A DNA stretch of 34,180 nt from Candidatus Nanohalarchaeota archaeon QJJ-7 (GCA_022865215.1 JALIDP010000006.1:1-34180); one strand, 5' to 3'. Shown: positions 15,233 to 23,535, counted from the first letter of the stretch. Numbers and translations: made by a program. Notes: generated by a model from the sequence alone, not told the origin.

Positions 15233-15635
15233 CGCCCGGGGCCGGATTCGAACCGGCGTAGGCGTTGCCGCCTACCCGCTCTCAACTTAGGACAGTCCTG
15301 AAATCGGAGATTTCAGTCGTGTCGAGTGAAACCTCCGGTTTCACGACAGGGCGGTACGCCCTGTTCCAAACTCCTCTGGGAGTTTGTGCACACGCACGAA
15401 CTCCGACGGAGTTCGGAGTGAAGGTCACCTGCGCTCCATTCTCGCTCGTTTCACTCGCTCGAATCCGTCTGGACTCGACCGAGCGGAGCGAGGGAGAGTG
15501 GAACTCACCTACTTCCTCCAGGAAGTAGGTTCGAACAGCTTTCCGGAGGAAAGCTGTGACGTGGTGACCTTGAGGTGGGAGGGCTCCCTCCTAAGCTCAA
15601 GGCGGGCGCATTTAGCCAGACTCTGCCACCCGGGC
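15233..15635 (-). tRNA. tRNA-Ser(TGA) with a ~315-nt intron (~15281..15595)
   Basis: GCCCGGG/CCCGGGC with G73; CCCGC/GCGGG anticodon stem; loop CTTGA(GA); variable arm TAGGCG-GCAA-CGCCTA; T-arm GCCGG-TTCGAAT-CCGGC. Confidence 0.75.
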
Positions 15636-15840
15636 CTGTGCCGCCCGGTGGGCAGATTGAGCACCGTCAGGTGCGTGACTCTGCCACCCGGGCTTTCTAT
15701 CGGGTGGCAGTTCGAGCACTGCCAGGTGCGTGACTCTGCCACCCGGGCTCTTTCCTCGCCGGGTGGCTCTGTCGAAAACGCTGGCGCGTTTTCTTGACCA
15801 GTGAACCTGGAAGGGTACACTGGATCTGCCACCCGGTCTT
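15636..15840 (-). repeat. Three tandem extra copies of the tRNA-Ser 5' end, each with a hairpin and an inverted copy
   Basis: 'gactctgccacccgggc' at 15619-15635, 15677-15693 and 15732-15748; 'gatctgccacccggtct' at 15823-15839. Hairpins GCACCTGACGGTGC, GCACCTGGCAGTGC and GAAAACGC-GCCA-GCGTTTTC. Confidence 0.85.
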
Positions 15841-15864
15841 GTACCTGAATTGAGGTAGAACGCT

Positions 15865-16275
15865 TTAAAATCCGTCTTTTTTCTCCAGATAGTCGTCCAG
15901 GATCTTCCTGTGGTCGAAACCGAGCTTTTCAGGCAGCTCTTCGAGATCGAACCATCGGGCCTCCTCTGCGTCTGTGGCCGCGTCCATCTCTCCCTCTTCT
16001 TCCGAGCAGATGTAGGAGATGGATATGACAGGTCCTCTCGGGTCTCTACCGGGTTCATCGTAGACCCCGTGAAGCTCCTCGATGCTTATCTCCAGCCCGG
16101 TCTCCTCTCTGGCCTCCCGCCTCGCTGCATCCTCTACCATCTCACCTTCCTCCACGTGACCCCCAGGTATGGCCCAATGCCCCTTGAACGGTTCTCTTGC
16201 CCGTTTCACGAGAACGATCTCTCCCTCACTCTCTATGATCGTGTCGACCGCCACCCTGTGCCTGTTCCTTTCCAT
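15865..16275 (-). CDS. NUDIX hydrolase
   Basis: GGHVEEGEMVEDAARREAREETGLEI; likely start MERNRHRVAVD. Confidence 0.88.
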   Translation of the reverse strand: MERNRHRVAVDTIIESEGEIVLVKRAREPFKGHWAIPGGHVEEGEMVEDAARREAREETGLEISIEELHGVYDEPGRDPRGPVISISYICSEEEGEMDAATDAEEARWFDLEELPEKLGFDHRKILDDYLEKKDGF

Positions 16276-16276
16276 A

Positions 16277-17251
16277 CTACCACTCCCGCGGGTATTCATC
16301 CTTTCCGATATAGACCCTGTCCAGAGTTGCAGCTGTACCTCCCTCTTCCAACATCTCATCCGAACCGAACTCGGCGTTGGCTGTTGCGATTAGTTCTCCT
16401 TTGAGAGTGAGGACTGCCAGCAATTCGTCCGTCTCTATCCCCTTCTGTAACTTGGATATCCCGCCGGTCCCGAGGTCCGCACCGTGAGCGAGTGCCGCGA
16501 CCGCTGAGTCCTTCACTATTATCTTCTTCAGGTGTCTGACGCCTGCTTCTACGGGCAGGACCAGTTCTTCCAGACTGTTATCCTCTCCCTCTTTCCAGAA
16601 CTCGTACTGGTCCGCCAGATCCTGGAGATTGACTGTTTCCCTTTCCTCGAAAACACCTACTTTCGTCCGCCTCAGTTCGTCCATCTCTCCATCCGTTCCC
16701 AGGGCATCACCGAACTGTTTGCAGAAAGTTCTCACGTAGAATCCCTTCTCGCACTCGACCCGGAAAAGCACGTTTTTCCCATCTACCTCCAGCACCTCCA
16801 GTTCGTATATATCCCGCTCCCTCTCCTCTCTTTTCACCGCGCTCTTTTCCGGCGGGACCTGTTCCACCGTCCCGACGAACTCTTCGGAAGTCTCCTCTAT
16901 TTTTTCTTCTCCTATCTCTTCATCCAGGCTCATGAGCCCGATGTACTCCTTTCCCGCGTTGCTCAGAGGACCCATGATTTTCGTGCCCTCATCCAGTCCC
17001 ACCGGCAATAGACCGGTGACGTGAGGGTCCAGAGTGCCTGAGTGACCGGTTTTACCTCTCTCCAGGAGCTCTTTCACCCAGACAGATACCTGGTTGGACT
17101 GTGGACCAGCGGGCTTGTCGACAAGGACGATACCGTTCGAGAGCTTTTCCTCCAGTGGACGGTTCTCGGGCCTTTCACCGTAGTCCCAGTCGGTATCCGC
17201 TTCTTCCTTCACCAGCCATTCTCTATCCTGGTCGATCTCTGAAGGGAGCAT
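16277..17251 (-). CDS. cbf5: tRNA/rRNA pseudouridine synthase Cbf5 (PUA domain)
   Basis: GIVLVDKPAGPQSNQVSVWVKELLERGKTGHSGTLDPHVTGLLPV; PUA region ALAHGADLGTGGI. Confidence 0.95.
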   Translation of the reverse strand: MLPSEIDQDREWLVKEEADTDWDYGERPENRPLEEKLSNGIVLVDKPAGPQSNQVSVWVKELLERGKTGHSGTLDPHVTGLLPVGLDEGTKIMGPLSNAGKEYIGLMSLDEEIGEEKIEETSEEFVGTVEQVPPEKSAVKREERERDIYELEVLEVDGKNVLFRVECEKGFYVRTFCKQFGDALGTDGEMDELRRTKVGVFEERETVNLQDLADQYEFWKEGEDNSLEELVLPVEAGVRHLKKIIVKDSAVAALAHGADLGTGGISKLQKGIETDELLAVLTLKGELIATANAEFGSDEMLEEGGTAATLDRVYIGKDEYPREW

Positions 17252-17282
17252 GTAGGAAGAAATGAGACCTAGTTTAAAAACG

Positions 17283-18026
17283 CTACTGTATACCCAGTTT
17301 CTTGCTGAGGTACATCGTTACAGGGATGTTGAGAAGGATGTAGGTGGCCAGCCATCCCACGTCTTTCCCGGTCCCAGGTAGAGGTACAGGCGAGTACCAC
17401 ACGACTGCGGCCAGCTCCACGTTCGCGGAGTCGTCGGTCTTGATGTTCTTCACCTTCCACGGAAGGTCATCCATCCTGAAAGTCTCTCCCACTTCGTAAT
17501 TCTCTCCGTCCACCAGAACGCTTGCGTTACCGGTCTGGTTCTGGACCTGCAGGTTCATGCTTCCCCCGTTGAAAGCGAAGTCGCCCTGATAACCTCCATC
17601 TGCTGCTGGGAGCGTCACTATCGGGTTGAACGTGGCGAAAAGCCACGGGAACACGAGGAAGAAGAGGAGGAACGTGACCAGCATCGGCTTCTGCCGTGTC
17701 TTCATCATCTCCAGCTGCTTCTTGAAACTCTTCTTCATATGGTCGGTGCTCTCCCCCATGTCCTCGTTCTCCTGCGCCTCCTTCATCTTCTCCTGTATCT
17801 CAGAGATCTCGTCCTTCACCTTCTGGTACTTCTCCAGGTCCATCAGGTAGTAGGTTATGAGAGTGTATAGAACAGCCACGGTGATGGTTACGGCCGCCAC
17901 TGTCACCCTGACACCTGTCAGAGGACTCCCGAGACCGAGAAGCGGTCCGAAGAGGGGGTCGAAAGTGTACGGGAAGATGGGTTCCATGAAACCCAGTAAA
18001 AACCCGTATATTCCGCCGTAGGCCAT
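17283..18026 (-). CDS. DUF106 / EMC3-TMCO1-type membrane insertase-like protein
   Basis: Topology and position next to secY; 'MVTFLLFFLVFPWLFATFNP', coiled-coil loop. Confidence 0.8.
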   Translation of the reverse strand: MAYGGIYGFLLGFMEPIFPYTFDPLFGPLLGLGSPLTGVRVTVAAVTITVAVLYTLITYYLMDLEKYQKVKDEISEIQEKMKEAQENEDMGESTDHMKKSFKKQLEMMKTRQKPMLVTFLLFFLVFPWLFATFNPIVTLPAADGGYQGDFAFNGGSMNLQVQNQTGNASVLVDGENYEVGETFRMDDLPWKVKNIKTDDSANVELAAVVWYSPVPLPGTGKDVGWLATYILLNIPVTMYLSKKLGIQ

Positions 18027-18060
18027 GTCTGAATTCCTCCTTCACACCTTTAAAAGGGTT

Positions 18061-19497
18061 TCAGACTCCCTCCTGCATGAACTTGCGGAACGCCGGGTGC
18101 ATCTCCTCCATGTGCTTCTTCGCTAGCTCCTCGTACAGCTGGTATGCGATCATCACAGAGAGCAGGATGCCCATGCCTCCACCGAACGCGTTCGTGAAGT
18201 TAGCTACAGCCGCGAGGAATCCAACGAAAGCTCCACCGAGGACCGAGAGAGGAGGGATGTACCGTTTCAGGATCTTCTCGATGACCCGCGTGTCCTTTCG
18301 GTGACCGGGCACTTTCATCCCTATGTTGGCGATCTGCTCTGCCACGCTCTTCGGGTCCTGGCCCGATGTCTGCATCCAGAACACGCTGAAGATGGCTGAA
18401 CCGACCATGTAGAAGCTGGTGTAGAGCAGCATCTGGATTACCTGTGTGGGCGGTACCTGGAGGCTGAAAGTTGTTATAGAGTTGATCACGTTGGTTATAA
18501 GCCCGTTAGGAGCTGAGAAGTAGTATATGAGAGTATCTGCGGAGGGTGAAGCCGCTCCTGTGTACTTACCTACTATGTGGAAGCCCCCGATGGTCAGCTC
18601 GATACCTCTTTTTGTCAGTAGAGATGTGAAGAGCTGGAAGTTGGATAACAATGCGCCGACGAAGATTACCGGGATAACGTTGGTGTAGATGAACTTGAGC
18701 GGCCATTTCTGCCCGAACCCTCTCACGTTGCCGAACGTGAGCGGGATCTCGACTCGCATAGATTGTGCGTAGACTGCTATCAGGAATATCGTCACAGTCG
18801 CTACGAGGCCTATCAAGTTGGTTAGCTGCAGGTTCGCTGTTACGATCTGGAGGATGACACCTGCAGGCGCCTGGCCTGCTGCTGCGGGGGAGAACCAGAG
18901 GTTCGCTGGGACACTGGAGGTGAACGGGCTTAACGTGGCGATAAGTATGGTCTTTGAAACGCCTGCGAGGATTATCAGGGACACACCTGAACCGAAACCC
19001 CATTTCGAGATTATCTCGTCCATCAGGATTATCAGCGAGCCCCCGAGAGCCACCTGGAAGACTACGACGAAGAAGGGTATGAGACCTGCCTGTTCCGGTG
19101 ATATCGCACCCATACCGACGAAAGCGAACGCCTCGAATATCGCGAAAAGGTAGGATAAGAGCTTCTGGGTCCCCTGGAACTTCTGTTTACCTTCCGAAGT
19201 GTTTGTATCCCACGGGAGGATGTCCGCACCCACCAGCAGCTGTAGTATGATGGAAGCGGATACGATAGGTCCGATACCCAGAGTTATGAGCGTTCCTATA
19301 GACGATCCGAGGATGGTCTGTAACTGCTGGAACTGGGCCAGCTGTTCGGAAGAAGCCCCGTAGATGAGTATCTCGCTCATCACGTAGTAGAGTAGAATTA
19401 CTATACCAGTCCATGTCAGCTTCTCCCGGAAAGAAAGATCTCTGGAAGGCCTCTTGACTGCTGGAAGGTATTCTGAGAGAGTTACTAGGAGTGACAT
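18061..19497 (-). CDS. secY: Preprotein translocase subunit SecY
   Basis: 10-TM protein; KFQGTQKLLSYLFAIFEAFAF...; SVMIAYQLYEELAKKH. Confidence 0.96.
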   Translation of the reverse strand: MSLLVTLSEYLPAVKRPSRDLSFREKLTWTGIVILLYYVMSEILIYGASSEQLAQFQQLQTILGSSIGTLITLGIGPIVSASIILQLLVGADILPWDTNTSEGKQKFQGTQKLLSYLFAIFEAFAFVGMGAISPEQAGLIPFFVVVFQVALGGSLIILMDEIISKWGFGSGVSLIILAGVSKTILIATLSPFTSSVPANLWFSPAAAGQAPAGVILQIVTANLQLTNLIGLVATVTIFLIAVYAQSMRVEIPLTFGNVRGFGQKWPLKFIYTNVIPVIFVGALLSNFQLFTSLLTKRGIELTIGGFHIVGKYTGAASPSADTLIYYFSAPNGLITNVINSITTFSLQVPPTQVIQMLLYTSFYMVGSAIFSVFWMQTSGQDPKSVAEQIANIGMKVPGHRKDTRVIEKILKRYIPPLSVLGGAFVGFLAAVANFTNAFGGGMGILLSVMIAYQLYEELAKKHMEEMHPAFRKFMQEGV

Positions 19498-19500
19498 GCT

Positions 19501-19926
19501 TTACTCCTCTATTGCCGTGTTCCCGCTATCCTCTATCTTCTCCCTTGCGGAAGATGAGAACTCCGGCGCCTTGATATCGATGTCCCGGGAGAGACGGCCT
19601 CCACCGAGGATCTTGTCGTAACCTGCCTCTTCTGCATCGAATACGAATTTACCGTCCTCTTTCTCTGCGAACCCTTCCTCCACGAACTCCTCTATAAGCT
19701 GGTCTACTTGCCTGAGGTTTATCGCTTCAGAATCATCTACTTCGCTCTGAGGCCGCTTGAATCCCTTTTCCCCCAGCGAATAATCCTCCTGCCAGGCCTT
19801 CATCTTCTTGTGCTTGGCCTTCTTCCCGTAACCGGCCTTTCCTCTTCCTCCACGGTTACCTGCACCTCTACCTTTCTTGCCGCTTCCCTTCCCGTGAGTT
19901 CCACTTCCCCTATCCTTGTTACCCAT
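19501..19926 (-). CDS. rpl15: 50S ribosomal protein L15
   Basis: GSGTHGKGSGKKGRGAGNRGGRGKAGYGKKAKHK. Confidence 0.95.
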   Translation of the reverse strand: MGNKDRGSGTHGKGSGKKGRGAGNRGGRGKAGYGKKAKHKKMKAWQEDYSLGEKGFKRPQSEVDDSEAINLRQVDQLIEEFVEEGFAEKEDGKFVFDAEEAGYDKILGGGRLSRDIDIKAPEFSSSAREKIEDSGNTAIEE

Positions 19927-19936
19927 ATTGCATCAC

Positions 19937-20269
19937 CTATAGCATCCTTTCCAGCAGTTCTTCCATGTCATCACGCTCGCCTAAAGAACCTCCCTGGTTG
20001 TAACCCGTCTTAGGGTCCCGGAAACCCTTCGATGGGGGAGACAGGCTGAAAGGAGCCTCTCCCTGTTCTCTCAGCTTCTCCGCGGTCTCCTCATCAACGT
20101 CCCCGTAGGCGACATAGTCTTTGACCGCATCGAGCATACCCCTGTTGGAGCTGTTGTCTTCCAGGAGAACGCACGAGTGCTTCTTTTCCAGACGAAGACT
20201 CTCCAGAGTATCTGAGACTCTCCTTCCCGTATCGGGTATACCTCGGACACGTACTACTGCTATCATCAT
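19937..20269 (-). CDS. rpl30: 50S ribosomal protein L30
   Basis: VVRVRGIPDTGRRVSDTLESLRLEKKHSCVLLEDNSSNRGML. Confidence 0.93.
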   Translation of the reverse strand: MMIAVVRVRGIPDTGRRVSDTLESLRLEKKHSCVLLEDNSSNRGMLDAVKDYVAYGDVDEETAEKLREQGEAPFSLSPPSKGFRDPKTGYNQGGSLGERDDMEELLERML

Positions 20270-20970
20270 ATCTCACCCTCCACGACACCGACTTTCTCCT
20301 CGATCTCCTCGCTGGTCTTCATCTTGTTCAACTGCTTGAGGGCGTTGAATACCGCCTTCACATGGTTCTCCCGGCTCTTCGTGTTGCCCCGGGACTCGAC
20401 CCATATATCGTCTATACCTGCCAGGTCCAGGACCTTACTTATCTCCTCCGATGCAGCCCTTCCGATACCTCTTGGAGCGGGCTTCAGCTCGACCTCTACA
20501 GAACCTGACTTCCCTTCCACCCGGAACGGGATACTGTGGGGTTCTCCACATCCACATTCCCAGGAACCACAACCCCTCCTGACCTCTATCATCTCTAGCT
20601 TCGCGTTGTCGCGTGCCTTGTCTATCGCGTCCCGTGTATCGTCCGAATTCCCCTCAGATGCGCCGAGAAGCCCGTTATTGTTACCTACGACCACCATAGC
20701 CTTCGTGTTGAACCTCCTGCCCGACTTGTGCATCCGGACAGTTCTCCGTGAAACGATACGCCTCTGGCCTCCTCCTTTACCAGGTGTTCCGCCTATCAGG
20801 ATGACTTCCTCGTCCAGGTTCGGGAGCAGCTGGTCCACTATCTCAGGCTCTTTTATCTTATCTTTACTATGAAGAACCTGGTCTATATCAGATATCTCTC
20901 CTCTCAAGACGTCTCTACCGAGAGAGGTCTTCGGTTTCCATATTTCCTCAGATTCTTCTGCCATCGTCAC
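20266..20970 (-). CDS. rps5: 30S ribosomal protein S5
   Basis: RRFNTKAMVVVGNNNGLLGASEG...PRGIGRAASEEISKVLDLAGIDDIWVESRGNTKSREN. Confidence 0.96.
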   Translation of the reverse strand: MTMAEESEEIWKPKTSLGRDVLRGEISDIDQVLHSKDKIKEPEIVDQLLPNLDEEVILIGGTPGKGGGQRRIVSRRTVRMHKSGRRFNTKAMVVVGNNNGLLGASEGNSDDTRDAIDKARDNAKLEMIEVRRGCGSWECGCGEPHSIPFRVEGKSGSVEVELKPAPRGIGRAASEEISKVLDLAGIDDIWVESRGNTKSRENHVKAVFNALKQLNKMKTSEEIEEKVGVVEGEI

Positions 20971-21458
20971 ACACCTCCTCCGCTCTCGATCTCATCTTTA
21001 ACAGTCTCGAAGTCCCCGCCCTCGACCCTCTCCTGGTCCGGCAACACGTCATCGTCCGCGGGAACTTCCACTCCTGCGTCTTTCAATCCTTTTACCGCGG
21101 CGTAGTGCCTGCTGCCTTCCTGTCTCTTTATACCTCCCAGATCGACCACAGTCTCCTCTATCCCTTCTTCCATAGCCCGGTGACCTGCCAGGAAACCTGT
21201 CAGATAGGCTGCAGGCAGGTTCCCTGTATGATAGTCCCATCCGAGGTCCTCCAGTTCCTTGGAGAACGCGGAGGTTACTGTCTCGTCTCCTTCCTTCCCG
21301 TAGGCCACCAGCTGCACCTGGCAGTTGTTATTCGATACCCTCACCACAGCTCTCGCTTCCCCTGACTTTAGGAGTTCAAGTCTCTTCCCGTAGTCGGTCC
21401 TGCCTTCCCTTCTCCTCCTCAGAGGTAGTTCTGCGTCTCCTTCCATCTCATTCACCAA
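20967..21458 (-). CDS. rpl18: 50S ribosomal protein L18
   Basis: LPLRRRREGRTDYGKRLELLKSGEARAVVRVSNNNCQVQLV. Confidence 0.95.
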   Translation of the reverse strand: MVNEMEGDAELPLRRRREGRTDYGKRLELLKSGEARAVVRVSNNNCQVQLVAYGKEGDETVTSAFSKELEDLGWDYHTGNLPAAYLTGFLAGHRAMEEGIEETVVDLGGIKRQEGSRHYAAVKGLKDAGVEVPADDDVLPDQERVEGGDFETVKDEIESGGGV

Positions 21459-21876
21459 GGTTCTTCTCTATATAAAGTTCCATGTGTTTCGTGTTCCGGA
21501 AATAGCCCCCGGACGCCATATCGTAGAGCTCCCTGTATTCGGACGAAGAGATCTCTCCTTCTTCCCTCATCTCCTTCAGATCTTTCCTTAAAGCCCGTAT
21601 CTTCTCCTTCCACTTGTCCTTGTCGGACTTCCTTGCACCGGCATGACCTTTCCGGGAACCAGGTCCTTTATCTTTCTCAGTTTCCTGACGGCTGGTGCCG
21701 TCCTTCTGCTTCTTCTTTATGACACCTGACTCTATCAGGTTCCGGATGTCCTGCTTCGTTATAGCACCATCGACATCATCGACCCGGTCAGGATCTATCC
21801 ATACCCGGCCCTCACCGACATCCAGGACGTCGGCTGCCATCCGTTTTTGGTTCGATATATCAGTCATTTCCGACAC
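21448..21876 (-). CDS. rpl19e: 50S ribosomal protein L19e
   Basis: DISNQKRMAADVLDVGEGRVWIDPDRVDDVDGAITKQDIRNLIESGVI. Confidence 0.95.
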   Translation of the reverse strand: MSEMTDISNQKRMAADVLDVGEGRVWIDPDRVDDVDGAITKQDIRNLIESGVIKKKQKDGTSRQETEKDKGPGSRKGHAGARKSDKDKWKEKIRALRKDLKEMREEGEISSSEYRELYDMASGGYFRNTKHMELYIEKNLGE

Positions 21877-22038
21877 CTAGTTGTTCTTGAAGTGGACGTT
21901 TCTTCCCTCTTCCAGTACCATGTACTCGTTGAACTTGGTCTCGCAGCCAGGGCATCTCTGGTGGTCGTCCTCTTCTACCCCGAAATCCCCGCACTTCGGG
22001 CATTTATCTTCTCCAGGCCTGTAAAACGATGTCTCCAT
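21877..22038 (-). CDS. 53-aa zinc-ribbon microprotein between L32e and L19e
   Basis: METSFYRPGEDKCPKCGDFGVEEDDHQRCPGCETKFNEYMVLEEGRNVHFKNN*; ATG overlaps the L32e TGA; two CxxC pairs; below the ORF-track cutoff. Confidence 0.8.
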   Translation of the reverse strand: METSFYRPGEDKCPKCGDFGVEEDDHQRCPGCETKFNEYMVLEEGRNVHFKNN

Positions 22039-22379
22039 CAGTTATCGTCCTCCGTAACGTTCAGGAGTTTGATATCGAGTTCTTCCGCCTTTTCACTGAT
22101 AGATTCCCGCTTCCTGCCTCCTACTGAAGATCCAACCCTCGCGGCCTCTGTTTCCGGGTCCATCTCCTCCAGTTCTGTAGGAGTGTGGATCAGAACCTCA
22201 TCGTAGCCTGAAGGATGCTTACCCCTTTCGTCCACCGGTGAACGATAACCGGGCTTGGGGGCAGGAGCGGCGTGCTTCTCCCCTTTCCTCTGCGGTGAAT
22301 GGATGCCCCTGGGCCGTCTCCAGGAGGACGGGACCTTCTTCCGCTTGTGCGAGCCCTGCCGCTTGAAGTCGTCACTCAC
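22038..22379 (-). CDS. rpl32e: 50S ribosomal protein L32e
   Basis: FKRQGSHKRKKVPSSWRRPRGIHSPQRKGEKHAAPAPKPGYRSP. Confidence 0.95.
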   Translation of the reverse strand: MSDDFKRQGSHKRKKVPSSWRRPRGIHSPQRKGEKHAAPAPKPGYRSPVDERGKHPSGYDEVLIHTPTELEEMDPETEAARVGSSVGGRKRESISEKAEELDIKLLNVTEDDN

Positions 22380-22905
22380 CTGCTTTCACCTCTCTGTCCG
22401 TGATATATATACCGTCCTGGAACTTCCTGGGATCCCTGTCCCCCTTGTGACATGCCTGTTCGATGTTGGCCGCGGTCTGCCCCACCGCGTCTTTGTCCGG
22501 ACCTGAAAGGATAACGTCCTCTCCGTCTATCTGGATATCTACAGATCCAGGGATATCTACCTCGCGGGTGGACCGCTCACCTATAAAGTTGCTTATGACG
22601 AACCTGTCTCCTTCCACCTTCATATCCATAGGAAAGTGGGAATAGAACCCTTTCATGTGGTATTCGAAACCTTCTGTGACGCCGTCGACCATGTTCTTTA
22701 TATGGGATTCGTAGGTCCCCATCAATGCCTTTACATCCCGTCTATCATTCGAAGCTGATACCGTGATGTCCCCGTTATCTGTCTGGATGTCGAGGTCCTG
22801 GTGATCGAGTTCTTTGTCCACTGAGGAATCTCCGGAACTTACCTGGACGGTACCGTTCTCGACTTCAGCTTCGACACCTTCTGGGATTTCGATATTCTTT
22901 TCCAT
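22372..22905 (-). CDS. rpl6: 50S ribosomal protein L6
   Basis: IEIPEGVEAEVENGTVQVSS...GSVDIQIDGEDVILSGPDKDAVGQTAANIEQACHKGDRDPRKFQDGIYI. Confidence 0.96.
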   Translation of the reverse strand: MEKNIEIPEGVEAEVENGTVQVSSGDSSVDKELDHQDLDIQTDNGDITVSASNDRRDVKALMGTYESHIKNMVDGVTEGFEYHMKGFYSHFPMDMKVEGDRFVISNFIGERSTREVDIPGSVDIQIDGEDVILSGPDKDAVGQTAANIEQACHKGDRDPRKFQDGIYITDREVKAGE

Positions 22906-22915
22906 CGTTGAAACC

Positions 22916-23305
22916 TCAGTAGACGTACGCGAGGAGGGCGCCCCCGACGCCTCTTTCCCTTGCCTCCCTGTGGTCCATGACCCCTTCAGGTGTAGTGACT
23001 ATAAGTTCACCGAAATCCCGGGCCGGGAGGTGCCGTTCCTCGTATTTCCTGTATTCATCCTTATCTACGTAGAACCGGGGTTTAACTGCGTTACATTCGT
23101 TCAAGCGGTTTTTCACCTCGACCTTGAACTTTCCACCCTTACCGTCCTCTATCTCCTCGAATACCCCGATATAACCTTTATCCTGTAAGACCTTCAGAAC
23201 GTCCTTGATAAGTCCGGAGGTAGGCGATATAGTGCACTCTCCTTTACCCGTGTTCCGCGCGTTCTTCACCGCGCTCAGAGCGTCTGCGAGTATATCTTGC
23301 TGCAT
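22916..23305 (-). CDS. rps8: 30S ribosomal protein S8
   Basis: MQQDILADALSAVKNARNTGKGECTISPTSGLIKDVLKVLQDKGYIG. Confidence 0.96.
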   Translation of the reverse strand: MQQDILADALSAVKNARNTGKGECTISPTSGLIKDVLKVLQDKGYIGVFEEIEDGKGGKFKVEVKNRLNECNAVKPRFYVDKDEYRKYEERHLPARDFGELIVTTPEGVMDHREARERGVGGALLAYVY

Positions 23306-23310
23306 AGCTA

Positions 23311-23535
23311 TCAACTCATCTTCTTGAAGCCCAGGTTCTCGGCTATCTCGCGGAAGCACTGCCTGCAGTAGTAGAGGTCGTATTTCCTGATGATACCTCT
23401 ACCCTGACGACCACATCTCCGACATTTACGCTTGGAATTGCCGAAATCCCGGTCCTTGGGAGCGTTATGCTTCCGGAACTTCTCGAGCTTCCCCTTCTTC
23501 TCTTCCAGCTGTTTGCGCACACCTTCGTAGCTCAT
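23311..23535 (-). CDS. rps14: 30S ribosomal protein S14
   Basis: [35 protein letters not shown]. Confidence 0.96.
   Translation of the reverse strand: MSYEGVRKQLEEKKGKLEKFRKHNAPKDRDFGNSKRKCRRCGRQGRGIIRKYDLYYCRQCFREIAENLGFKKMS

Noticed and set aside
15265-15832. Several 87-137 aa ORFs on both strands (15265..15528, 15384..15797, 15509..15832)
   Set aside because: They lie inside the tRNA-Ser intron and leader repeats; repeated 'LATRALSS/GWQFEHCQVRDSATRA' peptides are translated repeats, not proteins.
15619-15840. Possible CRISPR array at the tRNA-Ser leader
   Set aside because: Repeats are copies of the tRNA 5' end with structured, related spacers of unequal length; no cas genes in the window.
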